This document shows, piece by piece, positions 43,040 to 52,655 of a stretch of DNA of 64,000 bases; positions within the stretch are counted from its first letter, which is position 1, and the number at the start of each line of letters is the position of its first letter. The stretch comes from Sphingobium cloacae. GTDB lineage: Bacteria; Pseudomonadota; Alphaproteobacteria; Sphingomonadales; Sphingomonadaceae. The stretch lies in assembly GCF_002355855.1 (NCBI RefSeq), contig NZ_AP017657.1, positions 62,001 through 126,000 on the forward strand, written 5' to 3'. Made by a program: the position numbers and the translations under genes. The notes beneath the pieces were generated by a model. It worked only from the letters and a program-made list of their open reading frames with translations. It did no database searches and was not told the DNA's origin.

Positions 43040-45631
43040 ATGGCGGGGAAGGGCGGCTTCTTCGAGAGCCTTCTTTCAGGGATCCTCGGCGACAGCCAGC
43101 GTCCCGATGCGGATCGGCCGGAGCTTGGCGTGCCCATGCTGGCCGACTGGCTCCCTTATCGCAGCTTCGACGCAAAGACGGGCGTGTTCTACAACAGCGC
43201 GTCGCGGGGCTTTGTGATCGAGGCAGCTCCCTTGATCGGTGCAGACGAACGGACAGGGGAGATCCTCACCCAGTTCCTTTCCGAAGCGATCCCCGCGCCG
43301 GGATGCCTGCAATTCCACCAGTGGATGAGTCCGCGCGTGTCCGAGCGTCTCTCGCGCTGGTATCTTCCGCGCTACTCGGCTCGCGGCGTCTACGAGCGCA
43401 TGGCGAAGCACCGCATCGACTTCCTGACCGACGGGGTGTGGCGCTCGCTCTCCGCGGATGCGCCATTCTCGCTGCGGAACCACCGTGTGGCGATCTCCTA
43501 CTCGACCCCGGAATCCTCGAGCGTGTCTGTCGAGGAAATCGTGGCGGTGATGGACGGTCTGATCTCGGCCCTCGCATCGATCAATGTGCCGGCCCGCAAG
43601 ATGGATCCGACCGACCTCATCGGGTGGATCGACGACATAACCTCGCCGACCACTGCGGCGGGGGAGGACGTCGTCAACTACAATCCGCTCGATCCGATTG
43701 CGGACCAGGCGGTGCGCCGGGATGTGGAGCTTCACATCGAGCCCGATCGCATGCTGCTCAGAACCGAGCGATTTCGGCCAACCGGGGCGACGGTGGACGA
43801 GGCGCCCGAGATCGGTGAGATTCTGCCGGACGTCTTCGACGTTCGCTCATTCTCGGTCCGGAACCTGCCGAGCCGCTGGGCGCCGTGGGATGTCGCCCGG
43901 CTCATTGGCGACATGTTCACCGACAAGCTCAGGATGCCATGTCCGGTCGCGACAAATCTGTGCGTCGAGTTCCCCGATCCGCTGGCATCGTCGAACAAGG
44001 CGAGCTTCAAGTTCATGCGCACCACGAGCCTTGCGGACTCCAAGTCGGCGCGCTTCCTGCCGCAGCTGCGCGAGCAAAGCCAGGAATGGCGTTACGTCAA
44101 CGACGAGCTGCGCCAGGGGCGCAAGCTGGTGCGTGTCTTCTTCAGCGTGACCTCCTTCTCGCCGAAGGGCAGGGGGGACGCCAACGAACGCGTGCTCAAA
44201 TCGGTTTATCGCGCAGCGGGCTGGGACCTGCTCGACGATCGGTACCTGCAGGTGATGGGCCTTTTGTGCGCCATGCCCATGACAATGGCGAACGGGCTTG
44301 CACGCGACCTCGAGCGCATGAAGCGGATGCGCACATTGCTCACGACAACGGCGGCGAACCTGGCCCCGATCCAGGGCGAGTATCTCGGCGGCCAGGTGCC
44401 GCATCTCATGCTCATCGGTCGGCGTGGACAACCCTTCTTCTGGAGTCCGTTCGAGAATGCGGCGGGCAACCACAATGTCGCCGTCTTCGGCAAATCGGGG
44501 TCGGGCAAATCCGTGACGCTGCAGGAGCTCTGTGCCTCCCTTTGCGGTGCCGGCGCGCGCGTCGTCGTGATCGACGACGGTCGCTCCTTCGAGCACTCCG
44601 CCAAGCTCCAGGGCGGCGCGTTCGTCGAATTTACGATGTCGTCCGGCTTCTGCCTCAACCCCTTCAGCATGATCGATGAGGAGCTGGCCCGCAGCGACGA
44701 GGATTACCTGCTCGACTGCATGGCGATGCTCAAAGCCATCGTGAACCAGATGTCGCGCCACATCGACCGGCTGAACGATACCGAGCGTGGCCTCATCGAC
44801 GGGGCCGTTAACAGCGTCTGGAGCGAAAAGGGACGCCAGGGCTCGATCGACGACGTGATCGCTGCGCTCGAAGCCACCGGAAATGGCCTTGCCATGGATC
44901 TTGGCATCGCCATGCGCCCCTTTTCGTCGGCAGGGACGTACGGGCGATTTTTCCAGGGCGAGGTATCGTTCGAACTGTCGGCGCAGCTCACGGTGTTCGA
45001 GCTCTCCGACCTTTCATCCCGCGAGGAACTGCGCAGCGTCGTGCTGACCGCGATCATGTTCATGTCGCAGCAGATGATGCGCAAAGTCGATCGTTCGGTC
45101 CCGAAGGCGCTGCTTCTGGATGAAGCGTGGCAGATGCTGCGCGGCGGTGCGATGGCCGATTTCATCGAGACCTATGCTCGCACCTGCCGGAAATATGGCG
45201 CGGCGCTGGTGACGGCGACGCAGTCCCTGAACGATTACTATAAGTCGGCCGGGTCCGTCGCGGCGCTGGAGAACTCCGACTGGTTCGTCATTCTCCAGCA
45301 GAAGCCCGAGACAATCGCGGACTTCAAGAAGCACGACCGCTTTGAGATGGACGACTATACCGACGCGCTGCTGCGGTCCTTGAAGATCAACGGCCGCGAA
45401 TATTCCGACATCCTTATCAAGGGCCCCGAGACCCTGGCCGTCGGCAGGCTGGTGCTCGATCCGTTCTCGGCCACCGTCTATTCGTCGAGCCCGGCTATCT
45501 ACGCGGCGATCGAGGCGCTGGTCGCGCGAGGGCTAAGCATGGATGAGGCGATCGAACGGGTCGCCTTCCCCGGCAATCCGGAAAAGTGGGCGTCGCACGA
45601 GCAAGTCGACGTTGCCGAGGCGGCGGAGTAG
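43040..45631 (+). CDS. traC: Type IV secretion ATPase TraC (VirB4-like)
   Basis: 863 residues from the ATG at 43040 just after traV; the upstream in-frame part lies inside traV and was rejected. N-terminal TraC/VirB4 domain, Walker A GKSGSGKS at 484-491, and Walker B LLLDEAW with Asp at 694, followed by ATQSLNDYYKSAGS typical of F-type TraC. Cytoplasmic ATPase that powers pilus assembly. Confidence 0.95.
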   Translation: MAGKGGFFESLLSGILGDSQRPDADRPELGVPMLADWLPYRSFDAKTGVFYNSASRGFVIEAAPLIGADERTGEILTQFLSEAIPAPGCLQFHQWMSPRVSERLSRWYLPRYSARGVYERMAKHRIDFLTDGVWRSLSADAPFSLRNHRVAISYSTPESSSVSVEEIVAVMDGLISALASINVPARKMDPTDLIGWIDDITSPTTAAGEDVVNYNPLDPIADQAVRRDVELHIEPDRMLLRTERFRPTGATVDEAPEIGEILPDVFDVRSFSVRNLPSRWAPWDVARLIGDMFTDKLRMPCPVATNLCVEFPDPLASSNKASFKFMRTTSLADSKSARFLPQLREQSQEWRYVNDELRQGRKLVRVFFSVTSFSPKGRGDANERVLKSVYRAAGWDLLDDRYLQVMGLLCAMPMTMANGLARDLERMKRMRTLLTTTAANLAPIQGEYLGGQVPHLMLIGRRGQPFFWSPFENAAGNHNVAVFGKSGSGKSVTLQELCASLCGAGARVVVIDDGRSFEHSAKLQGGAFVEFTMSSGFCLNPFSMIDEELARSDEDYLLDCMAMLKAIVNQMSRHIDRLNDTERGLIDGAVNSVWSEKGRQGSIDDVIAALEATGNGLAMDLGIAMRPFSSAGTYGRFFQGEVSFELSAQLTVFELSDLSSREELRSVVLTAIMFMSQQMMRKVDRSVPKALLLDEAWQMLRGGAMADFIETYARTCRKYGAALVTATQSLNDYYKSAGSVAALENSDWFVILQQKPETIADFKKHDRFEMDDYTDALLRSLKINGREYSDILIKGPETLAVGRLVLDPFSATVYSSSPAIYAAIEALVARGLSMDEAIERVAFPGNPEKWASHEQVDVAEAAE

Positions 45632-45634
45632 GCC

Positions 45635-45994
45635 ATGGATGCCGCAGCGCACAGGAGGAATGGCGCGGACATCGCGGTCGGGCGACAGCCCGCCCTGCGG
45701 AGCTTGCTCCATTTCTATCTGCACTTGATCGGCTTCACGGCATCGACGCTCTTGCTGACCTGGGGGCTGTTCGCGCTCTTCTTCGTGGCGCTCGGGGGTT
45801 TCTCGCTCGATGGGCTCATGCACCAGCTCAACAATTTGACGGCCCGCTACGTCGCCGCGTCTCCTGACCGCATCGCGTCATTCAAGAACATCTTCATCGC
45901 CGCACATCTCCTGATTGCCGCCGGACTGATCGTTCTGCGCCGCGAGAAGATCGTGCCTGCGGCCCTGCCCGAAGGAAAAGCTGATCATGGCTGA
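45635..45994 (+). CDS. Small membrane protein in the tra operon
   Basis: 119 residues with two hydrophobic helices (about 29-53 and 85-101) and a basic C-terminus. Overlaps trbI by eight bases and follows traC by three. Position equals small genes of unknown role often found between traC and trbI in F-like operons. No family recognised. Confidence 0.65.
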   Translation: MDAAAHRRNGADIAVGRQPALRSLLHFYLHLIGFTASTLLLTWGLFALFFVALGGFSLDGLMHQLNNLTARYVAASPDRIASFKNIFIAAHLLIAAGLIVLRREKIVPAALPEGKADHG

Positions 45995-46640
45995 ACAGAC
46001 CGAGCTCGACCTGCCGTCCCCTGCGCCCCAACCGGCGGCCGCAGCGAAGCGCGCAATTTTCGCGGGCTTCTCGTCCGTTCAGATCGTCGCGGGCCTTCTG
46101 GTCATTGGTGTCCTGATATGGGGGATGTGGGTCACAAAGGCGCTGATCACGCCCAAGCAGGAGCGGATCGTTTCCGCGCGGCTGTCCTCGATCGTCGGCG
46201 AGTATGTCCAGGCACAAGCGCGCTCCACCTCTCCGCCGGCGCAAGTCGAGGCGGAGATGCGCAAGTTCATGGCATCGCTGGACAAGGAGCTCGAGCGGCG
46301 AAGCTCGGGCGGTGAGATCGTGCTCGTCGGGGAAGCCGTTCTCACGAAGAATGTCCCCGACATCACCGACAAGCTGAAGGAGGCGGTCTATGCATCCGGC
46401 GTTGCTCGGCCGAAGCAAGCATCGGCTCTGGAGCTTCAGCAGCTCGAGCAGCAGGCCATGCTCGCGGCACAGCCGCAGCAGCCCATGACGGCGCAGCCCG
46501 CGGCGCCGGTCGGATACCCGGATCCCATGGCACCGGCGCCTATGATGCCCGGGGCGCCGGCCGCGTCAGCGCCCCAGTACGAGCCGCCGGCTGCCACCGT
46601 TTCAACCTTTGGAGGTCCCGATGGCAGCGGCGGTCAATGA
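45987..46640 (+). CDS. trbI: Conjugal transfer protein TrbI (F-type)
   Basis: 217 residues. Pro/Ala-rich start, membrane helix at about 33-50, then TrbI-type periplasmic coiled region (ITPKQERIVSARLSSIVGEYV, GGEIVLVGEAVLTKNVPDIT) and a low-complexity Gln/Pro/Ala tail longer than in F. In F, TrbI influences pilus retraction. Ribosome site GAAGGAAA; the 3' end overlaps the peptidase gene. Confidence 0.82.
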   Translation: MAEQTELDLPSPAPQPAAAAKRAIFAGFSSVQIVAGLLVIGVLIWGMWVTKALITPKQERIVSARLSSIVGEYVQAQARSTSPPAQVEAEMRKFMASLDKELERRSSGGEIVLVGEAVLTKNVPDITDKLKEAVYASGVARPKQASALELQQLEQQAMLAAQPQQPMTAQPAAPVGYPDPMAPAPMMPGAPAASAPQYEPPAATVSTFGGPDGSGGQ

Positions 46641-47157
46641 CGCGGCGAAGCGGGGCTGGCGACCGAACCCGAAGCTTTGGCTTCTGCTTGGCGCCTTCGT
46701 CGGCGGAAGCGTTGCCCTGACAGGGCTGGCAGATTGGAGCGACGACCACCTTTTCCTCGTCAATACGACGGACTCCCTGCCGAACTGGGCCTTCCTCATC
46801 GAGCGGGGCCGCCTGCCTGCCAAGGGAGAGTTCATATTTTTCGATCCGCCGGCGAGCGCGCTGTTGCGCCGCCATTTTGGCGCCAGGCCAAGGATGTTTG
46901 GAAAGAAGGTCTATGCTGTCGCGGGAGACGTGATCGCGCATGACGGCATGACGGTAACGATCAACGGCGTTCCGACTGTTCGCATGAAGCCCTTCACCAA
47001 GGCGGGCGAACGCCTTGTGCCCGGTGCGACGGGGGTCGTGCCCCCAGGCTGCTATTTCGCGGCGACGCCGCACAAGGACGGCTTCGACAGTCGCTATGCC
47101 GAGATCGGCTTTGTTTGCGGCCGGCAAGTCATCGGAACCGGGGAGCCGATCCTGTGA
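46621..47157 (+). CDS. S26 signal peptidase of the transfer system (TraF/LepB-like)
   Basis: 178 residues from the ATG at 46621, behind GGAGG inside the end of trbI. A single N-terminal helix (about 24-41) precedes the catalytic Ser in NTTDSLPNWAF and the general-base Lys in KKVYAVAGD; PPGCYFAATPH and DSRYAEIGFV are the later S26 boxes. In sphingomonad and RP4-like systems such a peptidase trims or circularises pilin. F itself lacks this gene, so it may process the TraA encoded at 37838. Confidence 0.88.
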   Translation: MAAAVNDAAKRGWRPNPKLWLLLGAFVGGSVALTGLADWSDDHLFLVNTTDSLPNWAFLIERGRLPAKGEFIFFDPPASALLRRHFGARPRMFGKKVYAVAGDVIAHDGMTVTINGVPTVRMKPFTKAGERLVPGATGVVPPGCYFAATPHKDGFDSRYAEIGFVCGRQVIGTGEPIL

Positions 47158-47810
47158 AAGCTGTTCTGACAAGCGGTGCCGGCATCGCTTCATTCGCGGC
47201 GGCCATGCTCCTCATCGGCCCTATCCCTGGCGAAGCCAGGGATTATGGCCATGTCGGCCAGGTCTTTCCCATCATCGAGCCGGATCTGCTGGCGACGATC
47301 GAGGCGCGGCTGCGGCGGGCGGAGGGCAGCGGCGAGCTTGCCCGCATGAACGAGCAGTTTGCCAGAAGGGTCGAACAGAGAGTTCGCCGGCCCAAGCCTG
47401 TCGACGGGATCACTCCGGCGCGCATGGCGCGAAGCTGGGATTATGATCCGACCATCGCGATCGAGCGCGACATTCGGGACCAGAAGGGTAATCTGATTGC
47501 GGGTGCCGGTCATCGCATCAATCCGCTCGATTTCGTCGAGATAAAGCAGGACCTCGTCTTCGTCGACGGCGACGATGCGACGCAACTCGCGTGGGCGACC
47601 TCGCGCTATACGGATCTCAAGGCCAAGATCATCTTCGTCAACGGTTCGCCGATCGATGCGATGACGGCGAAGAAGCGGCGCTTCTATTTCGACCAGGAAG
47701 GCAAGCTCACTGCAACGTTCGGGATCGAGCATACGCCTGCGGTGGTCAGCCAAAACGGCAGGACGATGCGCGTTTCCGAGATCGTGCTGAAGCCAGGGAA
47801 GTCCGGCTGA
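47154..47810 (+). CDS. traW: Conjugal transfer protein TraW
   Basis: 218 residues from GTG at 47154, which overlaps the peptidase stop. Signal peptide ending near GEARDYG; TraW features DYGHVGQVFPIIEPDLL, RDQKGNLIAGAGHRINPLD and FYFDQEGKLTATFGIEHTPAVVSQ. Periplasmic protein that works with TrbC in pilus assembly. Confidence 0.92.
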   Translation: MKAVLTSGAGIASFAAAMLLIGPIPGEARDYGHVGQVFPIIEPDLLATIEARLRRAEGSGELARMNEQFARRVEQRVRRPKPVDGITPARMARSWDYDPTIAIERDIRDQKGNLIAGAGHRINPLDFVEIKQDLVFVDGDDATQLAWATSRYTDLKAKIIFVNGSPIDAMTAKKRRFYFDQEGKLTATFGIEHTPAVVSQNGRTMRVSEIVLKPGKSG

Positions 47811-48079
47811 TGGCGCTGTGGCTCGACATGCTCCGAACGCCGATGGCGGCGCCCGAGACGGCGAGGCTAAGGACCATGCGCCTGTCCTGGCTCGCTCTCT
47901 GCGTCACCCTGGCCGGCGCAGTGACTCTTCTCGACCAGCTGCGCGGTCGCATCGGCCGAGCCGCGCCCTGTTTGATCGCCGTGCTGCTCGCCACAGCGCT
48001 CGTGGTCACGGTCCTTTACCTTCGGGCGAAGCGGCGCGCCGACGCGGCGTATCTCGATCAACTGGCGGAGAGAGAATGA
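47810..48079 (+). CDS. Small membrane protein between traW and traU
   Basis: 89 residues, start overlapping the traW stop by one base (TGATG) and stop overlapping the traU start. Two hydrophobic helices (about 25-38 and 47-63) and a charged tail. No family recognised; coupling suggests a role in the transfer apparatus. Confidence 0.6.
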   Translation: MALWLDMLRTPMAAPETARLRTMRLSWLALCVTLAGAVTLLDQLRGRIGRAAPCLIAVLLATALVVTVLYLRAKRRADAAYLDQLAERE

Positions 48080-49098
48080 TGCGCGGACTTCGACCGATTT
48101 TCGGCACGTTTCTCGTCGTCCTGTTCGCCATCATGCTGGCGCCACGCGCCGAGGCTGCCGGTCCCACCTGCAATGGGAAGTTCGTCAACCCGATTACCGA
48201 CGTCTGCTGGTCATGCCTGTTTCCGCTGTCGGTGGGCGGATTGAAGATCTGGCCGAGCGGCCGACCCGACACGAAGAACCCGGCGTCTCCCATATGCGCC
48301 TGTGCAGATCCTCTACCGCGCATCGGCATTTCCGTGGGCTTCTGGGAGCCTGCCCGCCTGGCGGACGTCACCATGAAGCCCTGGTGTTTTCCCAATCTTG
48401 GCGGAGTGCGCATCGCTCCGGGCTTCGATATCGGTCAGGGCTATCTGGCCGGCCCTTCGATGGTCGGCGGCAGGTCGCAGAGCACGGCCAAATGGCATGT
48501 GCATTGGTATGTCTATCCGCTGCTCTACTGGATGGAGATCCTTACGGATTTCGTCTGCTTCGAGCAGGCGAGCTTCGACATCGCCTATATGACCGAGGTC
48601 GATCCGCTCTGGCAGGATGACTCGCTTGCGGCGCTCATCAACCCCGAAGCGATCATTTTCGCAAATCCGCTCGCCAAGGCAGCCTGTGCGGGCGACTGCG
48701 TCGCCGGCACGGTGAACCTGCCGCTCGACCAGCTATTCTGGTGCGCAGGTTGTCAGGGGTCCATGTATCCCCTGAACGGGAACATCCCGGCGTCGATCGG
48801 CCATGTCCAGTCCTCGCGGCTCGCATTGTCGCGCTTTGCCTACAAGATGCACCGGCAGGCGCTCGCCTGGGGCACGATGGGCTCGGAAGGGCTGTGCAAG
48901 AAGTACCTCATGCCAGTCATGCGCAAACAGCAGTACCGGTTTCAGATGACCAATCCGATTCCGACGGTGAGCGGGCGCTTCGCCTGCTCGGCGATCGGAG
49001 CTTCGACAATGCCGCCGGATGCCGGTCGTGCCTATCCCGCGGGGGGCGAGGACATGGGCTATCTGGTCTGGCGCAAGCGCAACTGCTGCGTGCTGTGA
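48076..49098 (+). CDS. traU: Conjugal transfer protein TraU
   Basis: 340 residues; ATGATG gives two adjacent possible starts. Signal peptide to about 25 (PRAEA-A), then the Cys-rich TraU body: CNGKFVNPITDVCWSCLFPL, CACADPLPRIGISVGFWEP, WCFPNLGG, CAGDCVAGTVNLP, CAGCQGSMYP. Many paired cysteines depend on the periplasmic DsbC encoded upstream. Needed for DNA transfer and pilus function. Confidence 0.95.
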   Translation: MMRGLRPIFGTFLVVLFAIMLAPRAEAAGPTCNGKFVNPITDVCWSCLFPLSVGGLKIWPSGRPDTKNPASPICACADPLPRIGISVGFWEPARLADVTMKPWCFPNLGGVRIAPGFDIGQGYLAGPSMVGGRSQSTAKWHVHWYVYPLLYWMEILTDFVCFEQASFDIAYMTEVDPLWQDDSLAALINPEAIIFANPLAKAACAGDCVAGTVNLPLDQLFWCAGCQGSMYPLNGNIPASIGHVQSSRLALSRFAYKMHRQALAWGTMGSEGLCKKYLMPVMRKQQYRFQMTNPIPTVSGRFACSAIGASTMPPDAGRAYPAGGEDMGYLVWRKRNCCVL

Positions 49099-49109
49099 AG
49101 GAGGGAGCG

Positions 49110-49856
49110 ATGCGACTTCTCATCTTGGGCGCCGTTGGCCTCGTCGCAGCCGCCAGCATGACCGCTCTCCTGGCCCAGACCGTCGATGGCATCGATGTTC
49201 AGGCCATCAAGAAGCGATCGGCGGACCTTCAGGCGGATGCCGAGGCGTTCGTCGATCAGATCAAGGACCGCGGTGACGCGTTTCGGGAAGAGGCGGTTAC
49301 CGTTCGTGACAGCGGCATGGAAAACATGCGGCGCGTCGCGGCGACGGATCTGCCGAAAGGACCTGCAGGGGCTGTCGACTTCGATGAAATCGTGCAGGGT
49401 GCTGCGACGAACGCCAAAGTCGGCGGCGGGGAGGCGCCGCAGCTCATCGCGTTCGCCAGCCTCTCGATGCCCCCCAAGGCGCTTCGCCAGCTTATCGAGG
49501 ACACGGCGAGGGCAGGGGGCGTCGTCGTTTTCCGCGGCTTTCCGAACAATTCGATGAAGGAGTTCTCGCAGGCTCTGGGCAAGATCGTCGACCGGGAGGA
49601 CGATTTCGCCAACATCGGCATCGACCCGAGACTGTTCCGCGCCTTCGACGTACAGGCGGTGCCGACCTACGTCGCGGTCTCATCGGATTTCGACCTTTGC
49701 GCCGGCTTTTCATGCCGAACCAAGGTCCCGCCTCACGACCGGATGATCGGCAATGTGACCGTCGAATATGCGCTGTCGTCGTTCGCCGAGGGCAACGGTC
49801 CGGGCGCGCGCGTGGCGGCGGTGGGTCTCTCCAATCTAAGGAGAGCGTTGCCGTGA
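49110..49856 (+). CDS. trbC: Conjugal transfer protein TrbC (F-type)
   Basis: 248 residues, start after GGAGGGAGCG. Signal peptide, an alpha-helical N-terminal half, and the TrbC_Ftype domain (QLIAFASLSMPPKALRQLI, GGVVVFRGFPNNSMKEF, FRAFDVQAVPTYVAV), a thioredoxin-like fold without a CxxC pair. In F it works with TraW. Confidence 0.92.
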   Translation: MRLLILGAVGLVAAASMTALLAQTVDGIDVQAIKKRSADLQADAEAFVDQIKDRGDAFREEAVTVRDSGMENMRRVAATDLPKGPAGAVDFDEIVQGAATNAKVGGGEAPQLIAFASLSMPPKALRQLIEDTARAGGVVVFRGFPNNSMKEFSQALGKIVDREDDFANIGIDPRLFRAFDVQAVPTYVAVSSDFDLCAGFSCRTKVPPHDRMIGNVTVEYALSSFAEGNGPGARVAAVGLSNLRRALP

Positions 49857-51688
49857 GCGTCCGCTTCTCGCTGATGCTGCTTATCGCGGGTCTTGCCGCC
49901 GCCTCCCCCGCTTCTGCCCAGATGTCGGTCGAGGAGGCCCGCCAGGAAGGGCGCTCGCTCGCCAATGAGAAACGGCAGGATACGACGCTGGTGCCGACCG
50001 ACAATGCCCGCGCGGAAGCGGTGCCGGGCTATGGCGGCACGGCGCTGCCGCAAGGCGCCTATTTCGACGATCCTGAAAGAATGGAAGCGGAAGCCGCGGC
50101 GACAAAGGCGTCGAACGAGCAGTATCGCATCACCACGGACGCGGACCGGACACGGCCGACGTTCAGCAATTCCGAGATCCTCGAGACAACCGCTCGCGCC
50201 ACGACCGTCGAGAATGATCCATCGGCCTACCTCGCCGGGGAGAGCATGGGGGGCAGCTCCGGCTCGTGCGTCCCGCTCCCGCCGGGCTCAGGATCTGAGG
50301 GCTATTACGAGGCGACCTGCAACAGCGGCACCAAGGTCGAGGACAGGCCCGAGACCTGCACCATCCGCATGGTGCCCGAGGTGCAAACCGTCGATAGCTA
50401 CAAATACTATGTGGTGCCCGACAGCGCATATGGAACCCCGTTCGCGCGCTATGCCGCCATTGCCCCTCATATTTCCTCAGGAGTCTGCAAGCCGACAGGC
50501 GTTCGGAAACAGGCCTGCGCTGCCCATCGCGACTATGGCTGGCCCTGGCCTGACAACAAATATTGCGATGATTATTATGCGACGGAATATGAATGCACGG
50601 CGGATTTGCCGGTCGCGCTCAGCGTCAGCCCGCTCACCGGGGCGTCGTGGCATGCAAAGGGCAGCACGAGCACTGTCGTAACAAGAAGGGTCGACAGCTG
50701 CGGCAGTCTTGCCGGCGATGAGATGTGTTCGTTGCAGCCTGGCGGGGATGTTTGCACGGAAGGACCTGAAACGCGGATCATCGACGGCGTTCCGGTGACG
50801 CAAGCCTGCTGGGCGTGGAAACGCGACTATGTGTGTCATCGCTTCACGCCGGCAAACGATTGCGGCGATCTAGAAGCGAACGGAAGCTGCTCCTTTCTGC
50901 GCACCGAATGCCTCGACGAGGAGCGGGATGGCGCCTGCAAGGTTGAGGAGCGGGTCTACCGCTGCCCGACACCCGGCAGCGCGGTGACCGATGCACCGCA
51001 ATATATCTGCGGAGACGACGTCTATTGCATCAATGGCGACTGCGAGCCGATCGTGCGCGAGGCGTCGACCGAGTTCAAGGATGCGCTGGTCGCTCTTCAC
51101 TCCATCGACCAGGCCGGCAAGGAGTTCGACGAGAACAACTTCACGGTTTTCCAGGGCACGCGAGAGACCTGCCACAAGCCGGTATTCGGGCTGATCAACT
51201 GCTGTGCCGGCAAGGTGTCCGGCTTGTTGAGCGTGGGCGCGGGCGCAGCCGCGCTTGCCGGCGGCCCAGGCGCGATCGCGGCCCTCGCCACGCCGTTCCT
51301 CGCGCTCTTCGCATGCTCTCAGGACGAGATGAAGCTCGACATCAAGGATCGTATGGGCTTCTGCCACAAGGTCGGCACTTACTGTTCGTCGAGCTTTCTC
51401 GGAATCTGCAAGACCCGGCGAACGGCCTATTGCTGCTTTGAAAGCAAGCTCAGCCGCATCCTGCAGGAGCAGGGACGAATTCAGCTCAGCAAGCCCTGGG
51501 GCGCTCCCAAGAAGGAGCAGTGCCTTGGCTTTACGATCGAGGAATTCGCCAGGCTCGACCTTTCCCTCATGGATTTCACCGAGGTCTATGCCGAGTTCGT
51601 CGATGCCGCGCGGCTTCCGGACGAAGTCGAGACGATGACCCAGATCCAGCTGAAAATTCAGGGGTACTATGACCTGCACGGCAAATAG
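49853..51688 (+). CDS. traN: Mating-pair stabilisation protein TraN
   Basis: 611 residues from GTG at 49853 overlapping the trbC stop. Signal peptide ending SPASA-Q. Extremely Cys-rich body with CX-repeats (YEATCNSGTKVEDRPETC, CKVEERVYRCPTPG, DVYCINGDCEP) and the conserved C-terminal region NCCAGKVSGL, MGFCHKVGTYC and KEQCLGFTIEEFARLDLS. Outer-membrane adhesin that contacts the recipient and sets recipient range. Confidence 0.94.
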   Translation: MSVRFSLMLLIAGLAAASPASAQMSVEEARQEGRSLANEKRQDTTLVPTDNARAEAVPGYGGTALPQGAYFDDPERMEAEAAATKASNEQYRITTDADRTRPTFSNSEILETTARATTVENDPSAYLAGESMGGSSGSCVPLPPGSGSEGYYEATCNSGTKVEDRPETCTIRMVPEVQTVDSYKYYVVPDSAYGTPFARYAAIAPHISSGVCKPTGVRKQACAAHRDYGWPWPDNKYCDDYYATEYECTADLPVALSVSPLTGASWHAKGSTSTVVTRRVDSCGSLAGDEMCSLQPGGDVCTEGPETRIIDGVPVTQACWAWKRDYVCHRFTPANDCGDLEANGSCSFLRTECLDEERDGACKVEERVYRCPTPGSAVTDAPQYICGDDVYCINGDCEPIVREASTEFKDALVALHSIDQAGKEFDENNFTVFQGTRETCHKPVFGLINCCAGKVSGLLSVGAGAAALAGGPGAIAALATPFLALFACSQDEMKLDIKDRMGFCHKVGTYCSSSFLGICKTRRTAYCCFESKLSRILQEQGRIQLSKPWGAPKKEQCLGFTIEEFARLDLSLMDFTEVYAEFVDAARLPDEVETMTQIQLKIQGYYDLHGK

Positions 51689-51833
51689 CATGGTCAAGGA
51701 CGCGATGCGCAGCGTTTCGGTGGAATCGACCGGCGCGGCGCCTACGGACGTCTCCGCCGCGGCCGACCTTTCCCGTTCCCTCCCGCGCATGAGGCTCGTG
51801 GGTGAGAGCATCTATCAGAAAGGAAGTTTGTCC

Positions 51834-52655
51834 ATGCATCCAATCATGGCGGCGCCGCTTCTGGCGCTTTCGCTCGCTGGCCTGGCTGTTCCCGCGGCGG
51901 CCCAGCCGCGCGATGGAGCGTCGGATGGCGTCGAGCGGGCCGATGCCGGCGATGACTTTTACTGTGCAGAACGCAGGCTCGGTCAATGGTTCTATTGCAG
52001 CAAGCCGCGAGCGACGGAGCCGGAGAAGCAAGCCGTCCCGGTCCCGTCGAGCGCGGTCGAGCGCATGTCCGCCATCACCCGCCAGCTCGACGAGCTCAAG
52101 GCACGGGCGATCCTCGATCCGACCGAGGAAAATGTCATCGCTTACGTCCGATTTCAGCGCGAGCAGCTCGACCGTGCTTCGACCTTCTCAGACACCTGGC
52201 AGCGCGCGCTGTGGCAGAACCCCGATCTCGACTACACGCTGCAGCGGCCTGTTTCGACGGTGGGCAAGCGAGCCTGGCTCGATAACCGGCGCGCCGATCG
52301 CGATGCGGTTATGGCGAACCTTAGCCAACGCTACGGGCTCTTCTACTTTTATGCGCAGAGCTGCGGCGCATGCGACCTGTTTTCACCGATCCTGCGATCG
52401 GTGGCCGACAGTCACGGCATGGCGGTGATGGCGGTTTCGATGGACGGCGGGCCGAGCCGCGATTTTCCAAATTATGTCGTCGATGCGGGCCAGCGCGCGC
52501 GCATGGGCGTCCCGGGTAACGAGACGCCGGCGCTCGTACTGTTCGACACCGTCACCAAACGCACGATTCCGGTGGGATATGGGATTCTCAGCGCCGACGA
52601 GATCATGGATCGCATTTTCGCGCTGACGAACACCAAGGTGGGGAGCGACTTCTGA
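51834..52655 (+). CDS. traF: Conjugal pilus assembly protein TraF (thioredoxin-like)
   Basis: 273 residues from the Met at 51834, chosen because it starts a clean signal peptide (MHPIMAAPLLALSLAG…AAA) behind AAAGGAAG; an upstream frame start at 51669 overlaps traN. FYCAERRLGQWFYC near the N-terminus and the thioredoxin-like YGLFYFYAQSCGACDLF with Cys177-x2-Cys180. F TraF lacks this pair, so a redox role in folding TraH/TraU/TraN is more likely here. Confidence 0.92.
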   Translation: MHPIMAAPLLALSLAGLAVPAAAQPRDGASDGVERADAGDDFYCAERRLGQWFYCSKPRATEPEKQAVPVPSSAVERMSAITRQLDELKARAILDPTEENVIAYVRFQREQLDRASTFSDTWQRALWQNPDLDYTLQRPVSTVGKRAWLDNRRADRDAVMANLSQRYGLFYFYAQSCGACDLFSPILRSVADSHGMAVMAVSMDGGPSRDFPNYVVDAGQRARMGVPGNETPALVLFDTVTKRTIPVGYGILSADEIMDRIFALTNTKVGSDF

